From positions 1 through 64,000 of the forward strand of contig JBFYZH010000036.1 of assembly GCA_041309605.1 (NCBI GenBank): a DNA stretch of 64,000 nt. Direction: 5' to 3'. The notes under the pieces are model-generated. The model had not been told where the DNA came from. It made no database searches and worked only from the letters and a program-made list of their open reading frames with translations. This document shows, in pieces, positions 61,915 to 64,000 of this stretch. Source of the stretch: JALOPX01 sp041309605 (GTDB taxonomy: Bacteria > Krumholzibacteriota > Krumholzibacteriia > Krumholzibacteriales > Krumholzibacteriaceae). The position numbers were made by a program, and so were the translations under genes. Each line of letters begins with the position of its first letter. Within the stretch, counting starts at the first letter, position 1.

Positions 61915-62922
61915 ATGGGATACGTGCTGCTGAGAAGACTCGTCTATACCGTGCCGCTTGTCGTGCTTGTCTCGATGGTGACTTTCGGTTTTCTCCATCT
62001 CGCGCCGGGCGGACCGGTGGGAGTGATGACCGGCAATCCCAAGGTTACCGGCGAGGATCTCGACAGGATCGCCTCGAATTATGGACTCGACAGGCCGGTA
62101 CCGGTGCAGTATCTCTGCTGGTTCAGGCAGGTTTTTCTGCGCTTCGACTTCGGGAGAAGTTACGTTACCGGCAGGAACGTATCCTCGATGATCCTGGAGC
62201 GGATCCCCGCCACGCTGGAGCTGATGTTGTCGGCCTTTGTCCTGGCGATAATAGCAGGAGGGATAACGGGGATCGTTTCCGCCGTGAAAAAGGGAAGCCT
62301 CGTCGACCAGGTATTGTCGGTGGTGACCATGGCGGGGATGTCAGTGCCGGTGTTCTGGCTGGCGCTGGTGGCCATTTACGTCTTCTCGCTAAATCTCGGG
62401 ATATTCCCGGCGGGTGGAAGATCGGCCGTCGGAGTGGACGGTTCCGTGGCCGACCGGATCAGACATCTTGTACTTCCCGCCTCGGTGCTTTCGCTTGTGT
62501 ACCTGGCCTCGTGGAGCAGGTATATCAGGGACGGTCTGATCGAGGCTTTCAACGGCGAGTTCATAAGGACGGCGAGGGCCAAGGGGCTTGGAGAATGGAC
62601 CGTTATCATGAAACATTCGTTGAAAAACGCGGTTCTGCCCGCCTTAACGGTAATGCTCATGCAGCTTCCCACCCTGTTTACCGGCGCGGTGATAACCGAG
62701 ACGGTTTTTTCGTGGCCGGGCATGGGGAGGCTGTTTTTCGAGGGACTCCAGAGGCAGGATCATACGAGGGTGCTCGGTATAATGGTGATCTCCTCGTTGT
62801 TGATAATTCTGTTCAACCTGGCCGGCGATCTGCTCGGTATGGCGATCGATCCCAGGATCGACAAGGGCCGATCCTCTTTGCCGGGCGCAAAAATCGAAAA
62901 AAGGTCTGCAGCGATAACATAA
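61915..62922 (+). CDS. peptide ABC transporter permease, DppB/OppB type
   Basis: Transmembrane subunit, 335 residues. ATG 61915 with AAAGGGA upstream gives MGYVLLRRLVYTVPLVVLVS; ATG 61897 would add six residues. Six helices; FGFLHLAPGGPVG near the N-terminus, EAA loop GEFIRTARAKGLGEWTVIMK and VITETVFSWPGMGRLFFEGL. It pairs with the permease at 62942. Confidence 0.93.
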   Translation: MGYVLLRRLVYTVPLVVLVSMVTFGFLHLAPGGPVGVMTGNPKVTGEDLDRIASNYGLDRPVPVQYLCWFRQVFLRFDFGRSYVTGRNVSSMILERIPATLELMLSAFVLAIIAGGITGIVSAVKKGSLVDQVLSVVTMAGMSVPVFWLALVAIYVFSLNLGIFPAGGRSAVGVDGSVADRIRHLVLPASVLSLVYLASWSRYIRDGLIEAFNGEFIRTARAKGLGEWTVIMKHSLKNAVLPALTVMLMQLPTLFTGAVITETVFSWPGMGRLFFEGLQRQDHTRVLGIMVISSLLIILFNLAGDLLGMAIDPRIDKGRSSLPGAKIEKRSAAIT

Positions 62923-62941
62923 AAGACCTGGAGAAAGTTAA

Positions 62942-63838
62942 ATGCGGGCGGCGTCAATTGATACGGGAAGACCTATGGATGGAACGCTCCTTCCTGCTGG
63001 CGGCAGAAAAATCAACGGCCCGTGGTCCCGGTTCTTCGACCACAGGCCCTCTTCGATCGCCCTTATGCTCATAGTTCTTGTCGCCGTTATCTCCGCCCTC
63101 GCCCCTCTTTTTACGCCGTTCGGACCGAACGACATCGATCTGCTGAACATTTCCTCCTCCCCGTCGCCCGAACATGTGCTGGGTACCGACGAGCTGGGGC
63201 GCGACCTTTTCACCAGGCTGCTTTATGGCGGCAGGTTCTCCCTTCTCGTATCATTCCTTTCCGTCGTGACAGGTGTGGCCCTGGGGATCGCGCTAGGCAG
63301 TCTGGCGGGATATTTCAGGGGCGCAACCGATAACATCATAACCTGCATGATCGATCTTTTCCTCTCCATTCCCGTTTTTCTCGTGCTGCTCGTCGCGGCA
63401 TCGGCCGGAAGGGGAAGTTTCTGGGTCATTCCGCTGGTCATCGGGGGTACTTCGTGGATGGAAACGGCGAGGCTCGTAAGGTCAAGGCTTATGCAGCTCG
63501 GAGGCGAGGAGTACGTAGACGCGGCAAGGTCGCTCGGCGTGGACCACGCGGGAATCGTCATCAGGCATCTGCTTCCCCAGGCGCTGCTGCCGGTCACCGT
63601 CTCGGCGACGGTAGGGTTCGCCAACGCGATGCTCATGGAAAGTTCCCTGAGTTTCCTCGGCTTCGGGATACAGCCGCCGATGCCCACCTGGGGCAATATG
63701 CTGAGCAACGCACAAGCCTTTCTCAGGTCGTCCCCCCTGGCGGCCTTCACGCCGGGGTTGATGATCTTCATGATCTGCCTGTCGTTCAATCTCGTCGGAA
63801 CCGGCATCAAACGAGCCCTTGCGCCGCGGGATGAATAA
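62942..63838 (+). CDS. peptide ABC transporter permease, DppC/OppC type
   Basis: Second transmembrane subunit, 298 residues. One helix near residues 38-60 precedes the hallmark LGTDELGRDLFTRLLYGGRF; EAA loop GGEEYVDAARSLGVDHAGIV and ESSLSFLGFGIQPPMPTWGN follow. No ATPase gene comes after it; the next coding start (63947) is a PP-loop protein. Confidence 0.93.
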   Translation: MRAASIDTGRPMDGTLLPAGGRKINGPWSRFFDHRPSSIALMLIVLVAVISALAPLFTPFGPNDIDLLNISSSPSPEHVLGTDELGRDLFTRLLYGGRFSLLVSFLSVVTGVALGIALGSLAGYFRGATDNIITCMIDLFLSIPVFLVLLVAASAGRGSFWVIPLVIGGTSWMETARLVRSRLMQLGGEEYVDAARSLGVDHAGIVIRHLLPQALLPVTVSATVGFANAMLMESSLSFLGFGIQPPMPTWGNMLSNAQAFLRSSPLAAFTPGLMIFMICLSFNLVGTGIKRALAPRDE

Positions 63839-63895
63839 TATTACCCTTTTTTCGGCGGGGTGCGGAGCGGGCGAGCGCTATCCTGCTTGAATTGC

Positions 63896-63921
63896 CCGGC
63901 GGACGAACCGCCGGCGGGTTT
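63896..63921 (+). terminator. possible weak terminator
   Basis: CCGGCGG (63896-63902) pairs with CCGCCGG (63908-63914) around ACGAA; only three T residues follow a short CGGG, so termination would be weak. Confidence 0.35.
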
Positions 63922-63946
63922 CATCCGGTTCTAAAGGGGCGAAGGT

Positions 63947-64000
63947 TTGACTCGAAAAACAAAAGGGATCGCCATGATATCCGGCGGGCTCGATTCGCTT
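63947..64000 (+). CDS. PP-loop ATPase family protein, 3' partial
   Basis: Only the first 18 codons are in the window. TTG 63947 has AAGGGG seven bases upstream. The translation MTRKTKGIAMISGGLDSL contains the SGGLDS pyrophosphate-binding loop of adenylating PP-loop enzymes, such as tRNA thiolation enzymes (MnmA, ThiI) or QueC. The subfamily cannot be decided from this fragment. Confidence 0.7.
   Translation, partial: MTRKTKGIAMISGGLDSL

Noticed and set aside
61848..63074. 408-codon plus-strand frame overlapping the dppB-like gene
   Set aside because: The frame-shifted reading lacks hydrophobic segments and homology, whereas the dppB frame has full family motifs.

Overview
The window reads as a chromosome segment of a Gram-negative bacterium of the FCB group (Fibrobacterota/Chlorobi/Bacteroidota and allied candidate phyla). 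A Krumholzibacteriota-, Eisenbacteria- or Zixibacteria-like lineage would fit. The support is the combination of FlgD/T9SS-type C-terminal sorting domains, a PorV/PorQ-family protein, two GWxTD-domain proteins, a TonB receptor with a carboxypeptidase-like regulatory domain, and a V-type ATPase. This placement is inference; no rRNA or ribosomal protein gene is present. GC content is high, genes are densely packed, TTG and GTG starts are common, and several promoters match sigma70 boxes with a 17-nt spacer. I saw no insertion sequence, phage gene, CRISPR array or rRNA.

Layout. (1) 1-3788: end of a V-type ATPase operon (subunits A, B, D). (2) 3884-15043: envelope cluster with two paralogous secreted proteins flanking a TonB-dependent receptor, then a PorV-like barrel and a GWxTD protein. 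(3) 15078-17673: ExbB-ExbD-ExbD-TonB energising operon closed by a terminator. (4) 17862-23821: MacAB/TolC-like efflux system with separate ATPase, adaptor and two different FtsX permeases. (5) 23957-29889: second GWxTD protein, peptide transporter (binding protein and two permeases, no ATPase) and a YkfC-like NlpC/P60 peptidase. (6) 29974-31690: long structured leader, an outer-membrane barrel protein and a terminator. (7) 31810-42480: rhomboid protease, RadC, the cell-shape genes mreB-mreC-mreD-mrdA-rodA, then pmbA, lgt and comF. (8) 42539-47209: central glycolysis operon (class II aldolase, GAPDH, PGK, TIM), secG and tRNA-Leu(GAG). (9) 47347-58523: mixed housekeeping and envelope genes, including a DUF4446 protein, a second rhomboid, a beta-helix protein, an exported amidohydrolase, a DUF4097 protein, a DUF885-like lipoprotein, ResB/CcsA cytochrome c maturation and a sorted beta-propeller protein. 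(10) 58728-64000: second peptide-type ABC cluster with an unusual exported beta-CASP metallo-hydrolase inserted, then the start of a PP-loop ATPase gene cut by the window end.

Functional logic. The TonB-ExbB-ExbD operon follows the receptor cluster directly and could power it. The two sorted proteins share domain plan, calcium-binding-like acidic repeats and C-terminal tails; with the PorV-like barrel they suggest a surface-exposed receptor/lipoprotein-like complex exported by a type IX-like route encoded elsewhere. The peptide transporter plus cytoplasmic NlpC/P60 enzyme suggests recycling of murein peptides, next to a complete elongasome operon. The most unusual items are the duplicated sorted-protein/TonB cluster, the signal-bearing beta-CASP hydrolase in a transporter operon, the two ATPase-less peptide transporters, and the long hairpin-rich leader at 30007-30305.
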